DNA from: Flavobacterium sandaracinum
GTDB taxonomy: Bacteria; Bacteroidota; Bacteroidia; Flavobacteriales; Flavobacteriaceae
DNA length: 64,000 nt
Assembly (NCBI RefSeq): GCF_004349135.1
Contig: NZ_SMFN01000007.1
Coordinates: 1-64,000, forward strand
Direction of reading: 5' to 3'
The position numbers and the translations under genes were made by a program. The notes under the pieces were generated by a model. The model was not told where the DNA came from. It did no database searches and saw nothing but the letters and a program-made list of their open reading frames with translations. Positions 8,513-18,366 of this stretch are shown in pieces. Within the stretch, counting starts at the first letter, position 1, and each line of letters starts with the position of its first letter.

Positions 8513-10219
8513 TTAAAATTTAACATTATAACTAATGTGGATGATGCTATTATAAATTTCAAATTGTTGCTTTTTAGTTTTGCCATTGGCTAGTGCTACT
8601 TTAAGTAATCCGTTTTTTGTTTGTAATCCCATCCCTAACCCAATGCCAATAAGGTTTTCCGTAATATCTGAATTTCCTGAACCGGATTTATTTTTAGCCA
8701 AGCCATAATCCAGAATGGTATTCAAATAAAGATTTGGAGCTAGAACATAGCGGTATTCTGTTAGTAATGATGTCGTTAAGTAGGCTTGTAGACTATTCTC
8801 TGCAAAGCCTCTTATGCTGTTAAATCCTCCAAAACGGAACAATTCATTAACAACATAACGGTTGCTATTAAGATAGCTGTTTTGACTGTTTAGATGAATT
8901 GAATTCTTTTTGTTTAAATAAATGTTGTGCATTGCTTGAACAGTAAGAGTCAATTGATTATTTTTTGAATCCTCCGTTGGATTCGTGATTTTTCTTTTAC
9001 CAATTCCTACAGCGGTTTGAAATTTTGATTTTATGGGAAATAGGTTGTTGTTTGTGTCTGATTTTAAATATTCAAAACTGGAAGTTAAAAACGAATTATT
9101 AAAATCACTGATTGAAGTGCTGTTTGAATTTTGAATGTCGCTTGATTCTGTGGTGTGATATCCCAAGTACATCCGGGAATTATAATTTATAAAATAGCTT
9201 AGGTCGATTGCGGTTTTTGTGTTTTGAAAAGTAGTATCTTGTCTAAAGACTTGTAGTTGTGCTTTTAGTCCTATAGGTGTTTGGAATAGATATGGAAGTT
9301 CAAGGCTAGCTTTAAACGTTTTTTGATCGTTGCCGTCGCTTTTCCAATAGATAGAAAGTTGCTCTCCAGAACCCAGGATGTTTTGTAGATTTATGTCCAG
9401 GTATCCAGTTAGTATGATCTTTTGATTGTCATTATTTGCAAAGCCTAGGAAGCCATCAAAAGTATTTGAATTTCTTTTTTCTAAATATACATATACTTTT
9501 GTGCTGTCCTTAGTAAATAAAATTTCTGGGTATTTTAATTGATTTACAAAATTATATTTTTCGAAATCAGTATTAATTTGTTCAACCACTTTTTGATTGA
9601 AAATTATTTTTTGATATTTTTTGTTAATTTGTGTTAAATGACCCTTTGGGAATTTATTTGCACGTCCGTTTTCGGCATACCGAATTGTAATTGAGTTTAA
9701 AATCCTTTTTTGATCTGTTTCCACTTGTAGGGTAGCGGAAAGAGCACTTTTATCTCTTGTAATGTTTACTAGTTTTAATTTTGCTAGTGAAAAGCCATTT
9801 TGCTCTAGTTTCTGTAAGGTTTGCTCTAAGAATAAATCTATTTCTGAGTAGGGTACTTCAATACTATCATTTTTTTTACTTCGTGTGATTAAGTTGTTTA
9901 ATTGTTTGGCATCTCCTAAGTATATAGAGATGGATTTTACTTTTTCTCCTATATTGATTTTTGCTATAAAGGAGGAATCTTTTGCTTTAGAAAATTCAAG
10001 CATGTTATTGTCAATATAGCCGATCTTTATTAATCTTATTGAAAATTTATTTATTTCCTCTTGAAGTTCTTTTGTATTTTGATGTTTGGAGTTGTAACCC
10101 AATGAATCGATGGTTTTGGATTCAGAGTCGGATTGCCCAATTATTTTTAATTGAAAATTTTGAGCGGAAGAGTGCCACCCAAAAATCAAAAATAAAAGAA
10201 AAATAAGGAAACGTTTCAA
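8513..10219 (-). CDS. Omp85/BamA-TamA-like outer-membrane beta-barrel protein
   Basis: 568 residues with a signal peptide (MKRFLIFLLFLIFGWHSSAQ). Residues of about 25-250 are a charged periplasmic part that could hold POTRA-like repeats. The C-terminal half is a predicted 16-strand barrel with FRFGGFNSIRGFAENS near its end, the (V/I)RG(F/Y) loop motif of the Omp85 superfamily, and a final beta strand ending in NVKF. Members assemble or translocate outer-membrane proteins or lipids. It is shorter than BamA (about 800), so it is more likely a TamA-like or accessory member. It stands alone with its own promoter, divergent from the ribosomal cluster. Confidence 0.82.
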   Translation of the reverse strand: MKRFLIFLLFLIFGWHSSAQNFQLKIIGQSDSESKTIDSLGYNSKHQNTKELQEEINKFSIRLIKIGYIDNNMLEFSKAKDSSFIAKINIGEKVKSISIYLGDAKQLNNLITRSKKNDSIEVPYSEIDLFLEQTLQKLEQNGFSLAKLKLVNITRDKSALSATLQVETDQKRILNSITIRYAENGRANKFPKGHLTQINKKYQKIIFNQKVVEQINTDFEKYNFVNQLKYPEILFTKDSTKVYVYLEKRNSNTFDGFLGFANNDNQKIILTGYLDINLQNILGSGEQLSIYWKSDGNDQKTFKASLELPYLFQTPIGLKAQLQVFRQDTTFQNTKTAIDLSYFINYNSRMYLGYHTTESSDIQNSNSTSISDFNNSFLTSSFEYLKSDTNNNLFPIKSKFQTAVGIGKRKITNPTEDSKNNQLTLTVQAMHNIYLNKKNSIHLNSQNSYLNSNRYVVNELFRFGGFNSIRGFAENSLQAYLTTSLLTEYRYVLAPNLYLNTILDYGLAKNKSGSGNSDITENLIGIGLGMGLQTKNGLLKVALANGKTKKQQFEIYNSIIHISYNVKF

Positions 10220-10247
10220 AGGAGTATTTGTTTTAATAAATATAATG

Positions 10248-10278
10248 CAAATATCTATGGTTTGTTATAAAAATCAAA
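10248..10278 (-). promoter_or_regulatory. Promoter of the Omp85-like gene
   Basis: On the minus strand TTTG (10278-10275), 19 nt spacer, GATATTTG (10255-10248): a full -33 match with ideal spacing and 7 of 8 bases at -7. The start codon is about 28 nt downstream. Confidence 0.65.
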
Positions 10279-10406
10279 GTGTAAAACAATGGTATTGAAT
10301 TTGTCGCTGAAATAGTCCTGAATTCGTATCCTTATTTTAATTTAAGTAATTCTTTATTCCTTTAAAGAACAAATTATTAGTTCGTAAAAAAATTAATAGA
10401 TTAACG

Positions 10407-10437
10407 TTTGTAGAGTAAAAAATATTTTCTACATTTG
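10407..10437 (+). promoter_or_regulatory. Promoter of the str (rpsL) operon
   Basis: TTTG at 10407-10410, a 19-nt spacer, and TACATTTG at 10430-10437 match the Bacteroidota housekeeping consensus exactly. A small hairpin (CCCG at 10442-10445 with CGGG at 10453-10456) falls at the expected 5' end of the transcript. The leader to rpsL is about 48 nt. Confidence 0.85.
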
Positions 10438-10490
10438 CAACCCCGTAAAAAGCGGGAATTTAATATAATAAGAAATTTTTAGTATTAATT

Positions 10491-10874
10491 ATGCCAACAA
10501 TTCAACAATTAGTAAGAACAGGAAGAACTCAGATAACTAAGAAGAGTAAATCGGTTGCTTTAGATTCTTGTCCTCAAAGAAGAGGGGTTTGTACGCGTGT
10601 TTACACTACAACACCAAAAAAACCAAACTCTGCAATGCGTAAAGTAGCGCGTGTACGTTTGACAAATGGTAATGAAGTGAATGCTTACATCCCTGGTGAA
10701 GGACACAATTTACAAGAGCACTCGATAGTATTAGTTAGGGGTGGAAGGGTAAAAGATTTACCAGGAGTTAGATATCACATCGTTCGTGGTGCACTTGATA
10801 CGTCAGGAGTAGCAGGAAGAACGCAAAGAAGATCTAAGTACGGAGCTAAACGCCCAAAAGAAGCAAAAAAGTAA
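10491..10874 (+). CDS. rpsL: 30S ribosomal protein S12
   Basis: 127 residues, full length. S12 sits at the decoding centre of the 30S subunit and takes part in tRNA selection. The sequence has the conserved N-terminus [12 protein letters not shown], the [16 protein letters not shown] segment and [16 protein letters not shown]. The lysines in the PKKPNSA and GRVKDLPG loops, where streptomycin-resistance substitutions arise in other bacteria, are wild type here. First gene of the str operon, 54 nt after the -7 element and 74 nt before rpsG. Confidence 0.99.
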
Positions 10875-10889
10875 TTTAAAACGTTATTT

Positions 10890-10923
10890 CTTGTAGAGAT
10901 GTGATTCGTTACAGCTTTATAAG
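10890..10923 (+). promoter_or_regulatory. Stem-loop in the rpsL-rpsG gap, candidate S7 control site
   Basis: CTTGTAGAG (10890-10898) pairs with CTTTATAAG (10915-10923), including two G-U pairs. Inside, TGTGA pairs with TTACA around a TTCG loop, giving a stem of about 14 bp. No T-run follows, so it is not a terminator. In E. coli the S12-S7 gap is where S7 represses its own operon; the same role here is inferred from position only. Confidence 0.5.
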
Positions 10924-10948
10924 TATGACCTTTTATTAAAAAAAAGAC

Positions 10949-11425
10949 ATGAGAAAAAGAGCGGCAAAGAAAAGACCACTTTTACCAGATCCAAGGTTTA
11001 ATGACCAACTGGTAACACGTTTTGTGAACAACTTAATGTGGGATGGAAAAAAATCGACAGCGTTTAAAGTATTTTATGATGCAATTGACATCATTGAGTC
11101 TAAAAAACAAGATGCGGAGAAACCGTCATTAGAGATTTGGAAAGATGCATTAACTAATGTTATGCCTCACGTAGAAGTGCGTAGTCGTAGAGTAGGTGGA
11201 GCTACATTCCAAATTCCAATGCAAATTCGTCCAGATAGAAAAATTTCTATGGCGATGAAATGGTTAATTCTTTATTCTAGAAGAAGAAACGAAAAATCTA
11301 TGGCTCAAAGGTTAGCTTCAGAATGTTTAGCTGCGGCTAAAGAAGAAGGAGCAGCTGTGAAGAAAAGAATGGATACTCACAAAATGGCAGAAGCTAACAA
11401 AGCGTTCTCTCACTTTAGATTTTAA
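10949..11425 (+). CDS. rpsG: 30S ribosomal protein S7
   Basis: 158 residues. S7 nucleates assembly of the 30S head and contacts the E-site tRNA. The start MRKRAAKKRPLLPDPRF, the GGATFQIPMQI segment and the C-terminal helix ending AEANKAFSHFRF are characteristic. Second gene of the str operon, with fusA starting 10 nt after its stop. The preceding gap folds into a stem-loop at the position of the known E. coli S7 target. Confidence 0.99.
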   Translation: MRKRAAKKRPLLPDPRFNDQLVTRFVNNLMWDGKKSTAFKVFYDAIDIIESKKQDAEKPSLEIWKDALTNVMPHVEVRSRRVGGATFQIPMQIRPDRKISMAMKWLILYSRRRNEKSMAQRLASECLAAAKEEGAAVKKRMDTHKMAEANKAFSHFRF

Positions 11426-11435
11426 TTCATAAGAA

Positions 11436-13592
11436 ATGGCTAGAGATTTAAAATATACAAGAAACATAGGAATTGCTGCTCATATTGATGCTGGTAAAAC
11501 AACAACAACAGAGCGTATATTATTCTATACTGGAAAGTCTCACAAGATAGGTGAAGTGCATGATGGTGCTGCAACTATGGACTGGATGGCGCAAGAGCAA
11601 GAAAGAGGTATTACAATTACTTCTGCTGCTACAACTTGTGAATGGAATTTCCCAACTGAGCAAGGTAAAGTTTTACCTGATACCTTACCGTATCACTTTA
11701 ATATTATTGATACCCCAGGACACGTTGATTTTACTGTTGAAGTAAATCGTTCATTACGTGTACTTGATGGGTTGGTTTTCTTGTTTAGTGCTGTTGATGG
11801 TGTTGAGCCACAATCAGAAACAAACTGGAGACTTGCTGATCAATACAGAGTACCGCGTATCGGATTCGTAAACAAAATGGACCGCCAAGGTTCTAACTTT
11901 TTGATGGTTTGTCAGCAAGTTAGAGACATGTTGAAATCTAATGCAGTTGCTATTACTTTACCTATTGGTGAGGAAAACGACTTCAAAGGGGTGGTTGATT
12001 TAGTGAAAAATCAAGCGATAGTGTGGCATGAAGAAGGTCTTGGAGCGACATATGATATTGTACCTATCCCTGAGGATATGGTTGCAGAAGTGAAAGAATA
12101 CAGATCGATTCTTATAGAAGCAGTTGCTGATTATGATGAAAATTTGTTAGAAAAATTCATGGAAGATGAAGACTCTATTACAGAGGAAGAAATCAATATT
12201 GCATTAAGAGCTGCTACTATGGACATGGCTATCATTCCTATGATTGCTGGTTCTTCCTTCAAAAACAAAGGAGTTCAATTCATGTTAGATGCAGTATGTA
12301 AATACCTACCATCTCCAATGGATAAAGAAGGTATCGAAGGGATCCATCCTGATGATGCTGAATTATTAGAAGAAGATCAAACTAAAATTTTGCGTAAGCC
12401 AGATGTTAAAGAGCCGTTCGCTGCTTTAGCATTTAAAATTGCTACTGATCCCTTCGTAGGTCGTTTAGCTTTCTTCCGTGCTTATTCAGGACGTTTAGAT
12501 GCAGGTTCATATGTTTTGAACACACGTTCAGGAAACAAAGAAAGAATCTCGCGTATATACCAAATGCATGCTAACAAGCAAAACCCAATCGAGTACATCG
12601 AGGCAGGTGATATTGGAGCAGCGGTTGGGTTTAAGGATATTAAAACTGGAGATACATTGTGTGATGAAAAACACCCAATTATTCTTGAGTCAATGAAATT
12701 TCCTGCGCCGGTAATCGGTATTGCAATTGAGCCTAAAACTAAAGCTGACGTTGATAAAATGGGGATGGCTTTGGCTAAATTAGCGGAAGAGGATCCAACG
12801 TTTACCGTTAGAACTGATGAGGCTTCGGGACAAACTATTATCTCAGGGATGGGTGAGCTTCACTTAGATATCCTTGTTGATAGAATGAAACGTGAATTTA
12901 AAGTTGAAGTTAACCAAGGTGAGCCTCAAGTTGAATATAAAGAAGCATTTACTAAGTCTGCTCAACATAGAGAAACGTACAAGAAACAATCAGGTGGTCG
13001 TGGTAAATTCGGTGATATCGTATTTAGAATCGAACCAGCAGATTTAGTTGACGGTAAAGCTCCAGTTGGATTGCAATTTATCAATGCAGTAAAAGGGGGT
13101 AACGTTCCTAAAGAATATATCCCTTCAGTTGAAAAAGGTTTCAGAGAAGCTATGAAAACTGGTCCTTTAGCAGGATACCAAGTAGATAGTTTGAAAGTGA
13201 CTTTATTAGACGGATCTTTTCACCCTGTCGATTCAGACGCGCTTTCTTTTGAGTTAGCTGCTAGAATGGGTTACAGAGAGTCAGGTCGTGCTGCAGGTGC
13301 TGTTATTCTTGAGCCTATCATGAAAATGGAAGTTATTACACCAGAAGAAAACATGGGAGATATCGTAGGTGATATCAACCGTCGTAGAGGTCAGGTAAAT
13401 GACATGGGTGATAGAAATGGTGCTAAAACTATCAAGGCTGATGTGCCATTATCAGAAATGTTTGGTTATGTAACTACTTTAAGAACTTTATCTTCAGGTC
13501 GTGCAACATCAACAATGGAATTTTCACATTACGCTGAAACTCCTTCGAATATTTCGGAAGCAGTTATCAAAAAAGCAAAAGGAAACGCTTAA
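11436..13592 (+). CDS. fusA: Translation elongation factor G
   Basis: 718 residues, slightly longer than E. coli EF-G (704). EF-G is the GTPase that drives ribosomal translocation and, with RRF, subunit splitting. G1 is [13 protein letters not shown] near residue 16, the switch-[14 protein letters not shown] follows, then the NKMDR G4 motif and domains II-V (GMGELHLDI, the domain IV segment with [11 protein letters not shown]). Its place between rpsG and rpsJ, with gaps of 10 and 11 nt, identifies it as the housekeeping copy rather than an EF-G2 paralogue. Confidence 0.99.
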   Translation: MARDLKYTRNIGIAAHIDAGKTTTTERILFYTGKSHKIGEVHDGAATMDWMAQEQERGITITSAATTCEWNFPTEQGKVLPDTLPYHFNIIDTPGHVDFTVEVNRSLRVLDGLVFLFSAVDGVEPQSETNWRLADQYRVPRIGFVNKMDRQGSNFLMVCQQVRDMLKSNAVAITLPIGEENDFKGVVDLVKNQAIVWHEEGLGATYDIVPIPEDMVAEVKEYRSILIEAVADYDENLLEKFMEDEDSITEEEINIALRAATMDMAIIPMIAGSSFKNKGVQFMLDAVCKYLPSPMDKEGIEGIHPDDAELLEEDQTKILRKPDVKEPFAALAFKIATDPFVGRLAFFRAYSGRLDAGSYVLNTRSGNKERISRIYQMHANKQNPIEYIEAGDIGAAVGFKDIKTGDTLCDEKHPIILESMKFPAPVIGIAIEPKTKADVDKMGMALAKLAEEDPTFTVRTDEASGQTIISGMGELHLDILVDRMKREFKVEVNQGEPQVEYKEAFTKSAQHRETYKKQSGGRGKFGDIVFRIEPADLVDGKAPVGLQFINAVKGGNVPKEYIPSVEKGFREAMKTGPLAGYQVDSLKVTLLDGSFHPVDSDALSFELAARMGYRESGRAAGAVILEPIMKMEVITPEENMGDIVGDINRRRGQVNDMGDRNGAKTIKADVPLSEMFGYVTTLRTLSSGRATSTMEFSHYAETPSNISEAVIKKAKGNA

Positions 13593-13603
13593 TCTTTAAG
13601 AAA

Positions 13604-13909
13604 ATGAGTCAAAAAATCAGAATAAAACTAAAATCTTACGATCACATGTTGGTAGATAAATCTGCTGAAAAGATTGTAAAAACTGTAAAAAGTACAGGTG
13701 CAGTAGTAACAGGACCAATTCCATTACCAACTCACAAAAAACTTTTCACTGTACTACGTTCTCCACACGTTAACAAAAAAGCGAGAGAGCAATTTGAAGT
13801 AATGTCATATAAGAGATTAATTGACATTTATTCATCTTCATCAAAAACTATTGATGCTTTAATGAAACTTGAATTGCCAAGTGGAGTTGAAGTTGAAATC
13901 AAAGTTTAA
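13604..13909 (+). CDS. rpsJ: 30S ribosomal protein S10
   Basis: 101 residues, full length. S10 is a 30S head protein and, as NusE, also a partner of NusB in antitermination. The start [43 protein letters not shown] and the end VEIKV are diagnostic. Here rpsJ closes the str transcription unit; the next gene rplC is 154 nt away with a promoter of its own. It is therefore separated from the rest of the S10 operon, unlike in E. coli where it leads that operon. Confidence 0.99.
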   Translation: MSQKIRIKLKSYDHMLVDKSAEKIVKTVKSTGAVVTGPIPLPTHKKLFTVLRSPHVNKKAREQFEVMSYKRLIDIYSSSSKTIDALMKLELPSGVEVEIKV

Positions 13910-13929
13910 GTAGTTTAAGAGTAAAAAGG

Positions 13930-14028
13930 AACGCTGTTTTTAAGCGAAAAATATTTTTTTGGTTTGTGTGTAAATAAGTTATACATTTGCACCCACTAAA
14001 AAAATAGGATTCGCTTAAAAGCTGCGTT
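13930..14028. repeat. 19-bp inverted repeat flanking the rplC promoter
   Basis: AACGCTGTTTTTAAGCGAA at 13930-13948 and TTCGCTTAAAAGCTGCGTT at 14010-14028 are inverted copies with 17 of 19 matches, 61 bp apart. The promoter at about 13963-13989 lies between them. A transcript reading through from rpsJ can fold both arms into one long hairpin; a transcript started at the internal promoter carries only the right arm. Confidence 0.75.
13963..13989 (+). promoter_or_regulatory. Internal promoter of the S10 (rplC) operon
   Basis: TACATTTG at 13982-13989 is an exact -7 match. A TTTG lies 15 nt upstream (13963-13966) and another TTTG 20 nt upstream (13958-13961); the latter has the usual spacing. The leader to rplC is about 70 nt and carries the right arm of the inverted repeat. 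Confidence 0.8.
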
Positions 14029-14063
14029 CTATATTTATATTTAATAATTAATAATTAATATTT

Positions 14064-14681
14064 ATGTCTGGGTTAATTGGTAGAAAAATCGGCATGACTA
14101 GCATTTTCGACGAGAACGGGAAGAATATTCCTTGTACAGTAATCGAAGCTGGACCATGTGTTGTTACCCAAGTCAGAACCAAAGGTGTTGACGGGTACGA
14201 AGCGTTGCAACTTGGTTTCGATGACAAAAACGAGAAACATTCCACAAAAGCGGCTTTAGGTCACTTTAAAAAAGCGGGAACTGTAGCTAAGAAAAAAGTC
14301 GTTGAATTCCAAGATTTCGCAACAGAGCAAAAATTAGGAGATCTTATTGATGTTTCTATTTTTTCAGAAGGAGAATTTGTAGATGTACAAGGTGTGTCTA
14401 AAGGTAAAGGTTTTCAAGGGGTTGTAAAACGTCACGGTTTTGGTGGTGTTGGTCAAGCAACTCACGGTCAACACAACCGTTTAAGAGCGCCAGGTTCTGT
14501 AGGAGCTTCTTCTTATCCATCTAGAGTATTCAAAGGAATGCGTATGGCTGGACGTATGGGAGGAGATAATGTAAAAGTTCAAAACCTTAGAGTTTTAAAA
14601 GTAGTGGCTGAAAAGAACCTACTTGTTATTAAAGGATGTGTTCCTGGATGTAACAACTCTTATGTAATCATTCAGAAGTAA
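14064..14681 (+). CDS. rplC: 50S ribosomal protein L3
   Basis: 205 residues. L3 is one of two assembly-initiating proteins of the 50S subunit and reaches into the peptidyl-transferase region. It has the start [34 protein letters not shown] and the loop HRRAPGS-like variant [20 protein letters not shown] followed by [13 protein letters not shown]. First gene after the internal promoter. Its TAA shares a base with the ATG of rplD, so the two are probably translationally coupled. Confidence 0.99.
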   Translation: MSGLIGRKIGMTSIFDENGKNIPCTVIEAGPCVVTQVRTKGVDGYEALQLGFDDKNEKHSTKAALGHFKKAGTVAKKKVVEFQDFATEQKLGDLIDVSIFSEGEFVDVQGVSKGKGFQGVVKRHGFGGVGQATHGQHNRLRAPGSVGASSYPSRVFKGMRMAGRMGGDNVKVQNLRVLKVVAEKNLLVIKGCVPGCNNSYVIIQK

Positions 14682-15310
14682 TGGAAGCAAAAGTATTAGA
14701 TTTCAACGGAAAAGATACTGGAAGAAAAGTGCAACTTTCTGATTCAGTATTTGGTATAGAACCAAACAATCACGCAGTATATCTTGATGTTAAGCAATAT
14801 CTTGCTAATCAACGTCAAGGAACGCACAAAGCTAAAGAAAGAGCTGAAGTTGCAGGATCTACTCGTAAGATTAAAAAGCAAAAGGGAACAGGAACTGCTC
14901 GTGCAGGGTCTGCTAAAAACCCATTGTTTAAAGGTGGTGGAACAGTTTTTGGACCAAGACCAAGAAGTTATTCATTTAAATTGAATAAAAGCTTGAAACG
15001 TTTGGCAAGAAAATCTGCTTTTTCAATTAAAGCAAAAGAGTCGAATATTATTGTTCTTGAAGACTTTAATTTTGAAACGCCAAACACTAAAAATTTCATT
15101 AATGTTTTGAAAGCTTTAGAGTTAGAAAATAAAAAATCTCTGTTTGTGTTGGGTGATACCAATAAAAATGTATATTTGTCCTCACGCAATTTAAAAGGCT
15201 CTAGCGTTGTAAGTAGCTTAGAATTAAGCACTTATGCTATTCTAAATGCTAATAACTTAGTTCTTTTAGAGAGTTCTTTAGAGATAATTGAAGAAAATTT
15301 AAGTAAATAA
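14681..15310 (+). CDS. rplD: 50S ribosomal protein L4
   Basis: 209 residues. L4 lines the peptide exit tunnel with its long loop, here KIKKQKGTGTARAGSAKNPLFKGGGTVFGPRPRSY; the globular body follows with LKRLARKSAFSIKAKE. In E. coli L4 also represses the S10 operon by acting on its leader. Whether the inverted repeat before rplC plays that role here is open. It overlaps rplC by one base and precedes rplW by 6 nt. Confidence 0.99.
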   Translation: MEAKVLDFNGKDTGRKVQLSDSVFGIEPNNHAVYLDVKQYLANQRQGTHKAKERAEVAGSTRKIKKQKGTGTARAGSAKNPLFKGGGTVFGPRPRSYSFKLNKSLKRLARKSAFSIKAKESNIIVLEDFNFETPNTKNFINVLKALELENKKSLFVLGDTNKNVYLSSRNLKGSSVVSSLELSTYAILNANNLVLLESSLEIIEENLSK

Positions 15311-15316
15311 TAGGAT

Positions 15317-15607
15317 ATGAGCATCATAATTAAGCCTATAGTAACGGAAAAAGTAACCAAAGAAAGTGAAGTTTTAAACCGCTTCGGATTCGTTGTTGAC
15401 AAAAAAGCAAACAAAGTGCAAATTAAGAAAGCTATTGAAGCTGCTTACGGAGTAACTATTTTGAGTGTTAACACGATGAACGTAAGACCGGATAGAACTA
15501 CAAAATACACTAAAAGTGGTTTAATCAGTGGAAAGACTAATGCAATTAAAAAAGCAATTGTTCAAGTACAAGAAGGAGAAACAATTGATTTTTACAACAA
15601 TATCTAA
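15317..15607 (+). CDS. rplW: 50S ribosomal protein L23
   Basis: 96 residues. L23 sits at the tunnel exit and is the docking point for trigger factor and SRP. MSIIIKPIVTEKVTKES at the start, the FVVDKKANKVQIKKAIEAAYGV core and MNVRPDRTTKYTKSGLISGKTNAIKKAIV are typical. The position between rplD and rplB, with gaps of 6 and 9 nt, is the conserved S10-operon order. Confidence 0.99.
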   Translation: MSIIIKPIVTEKVTKESEVLNRFGFVVDKKANKVQIKKAIEAAYGVTILSVNTMNVRPDRTTKYTKSGLISGKTNAIKKAIVQVQEGETIDFYNNI

Positions 15608-15616
15608 GATAGAAAA

Positions 15617-16441
15617 ATGTCAGTAAGAAAATTAAAACCTATTACCCCAGGTCAGCGATTTAGAGTTGTGAATGGTTATGACGCCATTACAACTGATAAG
15701 CCGGAACGCTCTTTGATAGCGCCGATAAAAAACTCTGGAGGTAGAAATAGTCAAGGAAAGATGACCATGCGTTATACGGGTGGTGGTCACAAGCAGAGAT
15801 ATCGTATTATTGATTTCAAACGTACAAAAGAAGGAATTCCGGCTACTGTGAAATCAATCGAATATGATCCAAATCGTACTGCATTTATCGCTTTATTGGC
15901 GTATGCTGATGGAGAGAAAACGTATGTTATTGCTCAAAACGGATTGAAAGTTGGTCAGAAATTAGTTTCAGGTCCAGAATCTCAACCTGAAATTGGTAAT
16001 ACTTTACCTTTAAGTAGAGTTCCACTAGGAACTGTAATTTCTTGTATCGAATTGAGACCAGGGCAAGGAGCGGTAATCGCTCGTTCTGCTGGAACATTTG
16101 CTCAATTAATGGCAAGAGATGGAAAATATGCAACAATTAAGATGCCATCTGGTGAAACAAGATTAATCTTGTTGACTTGTTCGGCTACTATTGGAGCAGT
16201 ATCTAATTCAGACCACCAATTAGTTGTATCAGGAAAAGCTGGTAGAACGAGATGGTTAGGAAGAAGACCTAGAACAAGACCTGTTGCAATGAACCCTGTC
16301 GATCACCCAATGGGTGGTGGTGAAGGACGTTCTTCTGGTGGACATCCACGTTCAAGAAATGGAATACCAGCAAAAGGTTATAGAACTCGTTCTAAGAAAA
16401 ACCCGAGTAACAAGTATATCGTAGAACGTAGAAAGAAATAA
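15617..16441 (+). CDS. rplB: 50S ribosomal protein L2
   Basis: 274 residues. L2 is needed for subunit association and peptidyl-transferase function. The start [37 protein letters not shown] and the C-terminal [21 protein letters not shown], which includes the functionally important His of the HPMGGGEG loop, are all present. Inside the S10 operon, 6 nt before rpsS. Confidence 0.99.
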   Translation: MSVRKLKPITPGQRFRVVNGYDAITTDKPERSLIAPIKNSGGRNSQGKMTMRYTGGGHKQRYRIIDFKRTKEGIPATVKSIEYDPNRTAFIALLAYADGEKTYVIAQNGLKVGQKLVSGPESQPEIGNTLPLSRVPLGTVISCIELRPGQGAVIARSAGTFAQLMARDGKYATIKMPSGETRLILLTCSATIGAVSNSDHQLVVSGKAGRTRWLGRRPRTRPVAMNPVDHPMGGGEGRSSGGHPRSRNGIPAKGYRTRSKKNPSNKYIVERRKK

Positions 16442-16447
16442 TAAGAT

Positions 16448-16726
16448 ATGGCACGTTCATTAAAAAAAGGACCTTTTGTTCATTATAAGTTAGACAAAAA
16501 AGTTCAAGAAAACATCGCAGGTGGAAATAAAGGAGTAGTAAAGACATGGTCTAGAGCTTCTATGATTACTCCAGACTTTGTTGGTCAAACTATCGCAGTT
16601 CACAACGGTCGTCAATTTGTACCGGTTTATGTTACTGAAAACATGGTAGGTCACAAATTAGGAGAATTTTCACCAACTAGATCTTTTAGAGGTCATGCTG
16701 GAGCAAAAAATAAAGGTAAAAAATAA
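16448..16726 (+). CDS. rpsS: 30S ribosomal protein S19
   Basis: 92 residues. S19 lies in the 30S head, forms a complex with S13 and contacts the A-site finger of 23S r[44 protein letters not shown] and [29 protein letters not shown] are diagnostic. Gap of 6 nt on each side within the S10 operon. Confidence 0.99.
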   Translation: MARSLKKGPFVHYKLDKKVQENIAGGNKGVVKTWSRASMITPDFVGQTIAVHNGRQFVPVYVTENMVGHKLGEFSPTRSFRGHAGAKNKGKK

Positions 16727-16732
16727 GAAGCA

Positions 16733-17143
16733 ATGGGAGTTCGTAAAAGAGAAACAGCAGATGCGAGAAAAGAGGCTAATAAGTCTATAGCTTTCGCAAA
16801 ATTGAATAACTGCCCTACTTCACCTAGAAAAATGCGCTTAGTAGCGGACTTGGTAAGAGGTCAGAAGGTAGAGAGAGCACTTAACATCTTAAGATTTAGT
16901 TCTAAAGAAGCTTCAAGAAAATTAGAAAAATTGGTTTTATCTGTAATTGCCAACTGGCAAGCAAAAAACCCTGACGCTAATATGGAAGAAGCTGGGTTAT
17001 TTGTTAAAACGATTACAGTTGATGGTGGAATGATGTTGAAAAGACTTCGTCCAGCTCCACAAGGTCGTGCTCACAGAATTAGAAAACGTTCTAATCACGT
17101 TACAATCGTGCTTGGATCTATTAATAACACACAAGCAATTTAA
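16733..17143 (+). CDS. rplV: 50S ribosomal protein L22
   Basis: 136 residues, with an N-terminal extension of about 15 residues before the usual start of the fold. L22 spans the 50S subunit and its hairpin tip narrows the exit tunnel near the macrolide site. [27 protein letters not shown] and the tip region [38 protein letters not shown] are present, with no tip deletion or duplication visible. It lies 6 nt before rpsC. Confidence 0.98.
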   Translation: MGVRKRETADARKEANKSIAFAKLNNCPTSPRKMRLVADLVRGQKVERALNILRFSSKEASRKLEKLVLSVIANWQAKNPDANMEEAGLFVKTITVDGGMMLKRLRPAPQGRAHRIRKRSNHVTIVLGSINNTQAI

Positions 17144-17149
17144 TACAAG

Positions 17150-17908
17150 ATGGGACAAAAGACAAATCCAATTGGAAATAGACTTGGTATCATCAGAGGA
17201 TGGGACTCAAACTGGTATGGTGGAAATGATTATGGTGATAAACTTGCCGAAGATTATAAAATCAGAAAGTACATCCATGCTCGTTTATCAAAAGCTAGTG
17301 TATCAAAAGTAATTATTGAGAGAACTTTGAAACTCGTAACCGTTACTATCACTACTGCTAGACCTGGTATCATTATCGGAAAAGGTGGACAAGAGGTAGA
17401 CAAGTTGAAAGAAGAACTTAAGAAAATTACTGACAAAGAGGTTCAAATCAACATCTTTGAAATAAAAAGACCTGAACTTGACGCGTATCTAGTTGCTACA
17501 AGCATCTGTCGTCAAATCGAAAGCCGTATTTCTTATAGACGTGCAATTAAAATGGCTATTGCTGCTTCTATGCGTATGAACGCAGAAGGTATCAAAGTTT
17601 TAATTTCTGGTCGTTTGAATGGTGCTGAGATGGCTCGTTCAGAAGGTTTCAAAGAAGGTAGAATTCCTCTATCAACTTTCAGAGCTGATATTGATTATGC
17701 TTTGGCAGAAGCTCACACTACTTATGGTAGAATGGGAATCAAAGTATGGATCATGAAAGGTGAAGTTTATGGAAAGAGAGATCTTTCTCCACTTGCTGGA
17801 ATGGACAAAAAACAATCTGGTGCTGGTGGTAAAGGTGGTGATTCTCCAAGAGGAGATAGAAAACCTTTTAATAAAGGTGGTAAACCAGACGCTCGTAAAC
17901 GAAAGTAA
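17150..17908 (+). CDS. rpsC: 30S ribosomal protein S3
   Basis: 252 residues. S3 lines the mRNA entry tunnel with S4 and S5. Start [25 protein letters not shown] domain with [18 protein letters not shown] (GxxG loop); C-terminal domain [24 protein letters not shown] and AEGFKEGR-type segment. The C-terminus carries a glycine- and lysine-rich tail ([19 protein letters not shown]) that is longer than in E. coli, a common feature in this phylum. 19 nt before rplP. Confidence 0.99.
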   Translation: MGQKTNPIGNRLGIIRGWDSNWYGGNDYGDKLAEDYKIRKYIHARLSKASVSKVIIERTLKLVTVTITTARPGIIIGKGGQEVDKLKEELKKITDKEVQINIFEIKRPELDAYLVATSICRQIESRISYRRAIKMAIAASMRMNAEGIKVLISGRLNGAEMARSEGFKEGRIPLSTFRADIDYALAEAHTTYGRMGIKVWIMKGEVYGKRDLSPLAGMDKKQSGAGGKGGDSPRGDRKPFNKGGKPDARKRK

Positions 17909-17927
17909 ATTTTTAAACTAAAGAAAA

Positions 17928-18353
17928 ATGTTACAGCCTAAAAGAACAAAATACCGTAAGGTACAAAAAGGTAAAATGAAAGGAAATTCTCAAAGAGGAC
18001 ATGAACTTTCTAATGGAATGTTTGGTATTAAATCTGTACATGAAGATGGAATGTTCTTAACCTCTCGTCAAATCGAAGCTGCGCGTATTGCTGCAACTCG
18101 TTTTATGAAAAGAGAAGGACAATTATGGATCAAAATATTTCCAGACAAACCAATTACTAAGAAGCCTCTTGAGGTACGTATGGGTAAAGGTAAAGGAGCC
18201 GTTGAATATTGGGCTGCTGTTGTTAAACCCGGAAGAATTATGTTTGAAGTTGGAGGAGTACCTTTGTCAGTTGCAAAAGAGGCGTTACGTCTTGCGGCTC
18301 AAAAGCTTCCAGTAAAAACTAAATTCGTCGTTGCTAGAGATTTCGAAGCATAA
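17928..18353 (+). CDS. rplP: 50S ribosomal protein L16
   Basis: 141 residues. L16 helps organise the tRNA acceptor arm in the A site and is a late assembly protein. [49 protein letters not shown] and the [23 protein letters not shown] loop, which carries the arginine subject to hydroxylation in E. coli (R81 in the PVTEKPLxxRMGKG region), are visible. 13 nt before rpmC. Confidence 0.99.
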   Translation: MLQPKRTKYRKVQKGKMKGNSQRGHELSNGMFGIKSVHEDGMFLTSRQIEAARIAATRFMKREGQLWIKIFPDKPITKKPLEVRMGKGKGAVEYWAAVVKPGRIMFEVGGVPLSVAKEALRLAAQKLPVKTKFVVARDFEA

Positions 18354-18366
18354 TCTATATTATATT

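Noticed and set aside
8513..10219. BamA itself
   Set aside because: The protein is about 250 residues too short for five POTRA domains and BamA is usually encoded near uppS or skp/ompH genes, none of which is present.
14968..15414. Minus-strand frames in rplD and rplW
   Set aside because: Low-complexity shadows of highly conserved ribosomal-protein genes, with no upstream signals.
18331..18366. 12-codon N-terminal extension of rpmC
   Set aside because: It would overlap the end of rplP and is absent from L29 proteins; the ATG at 18367 gives the normal length.
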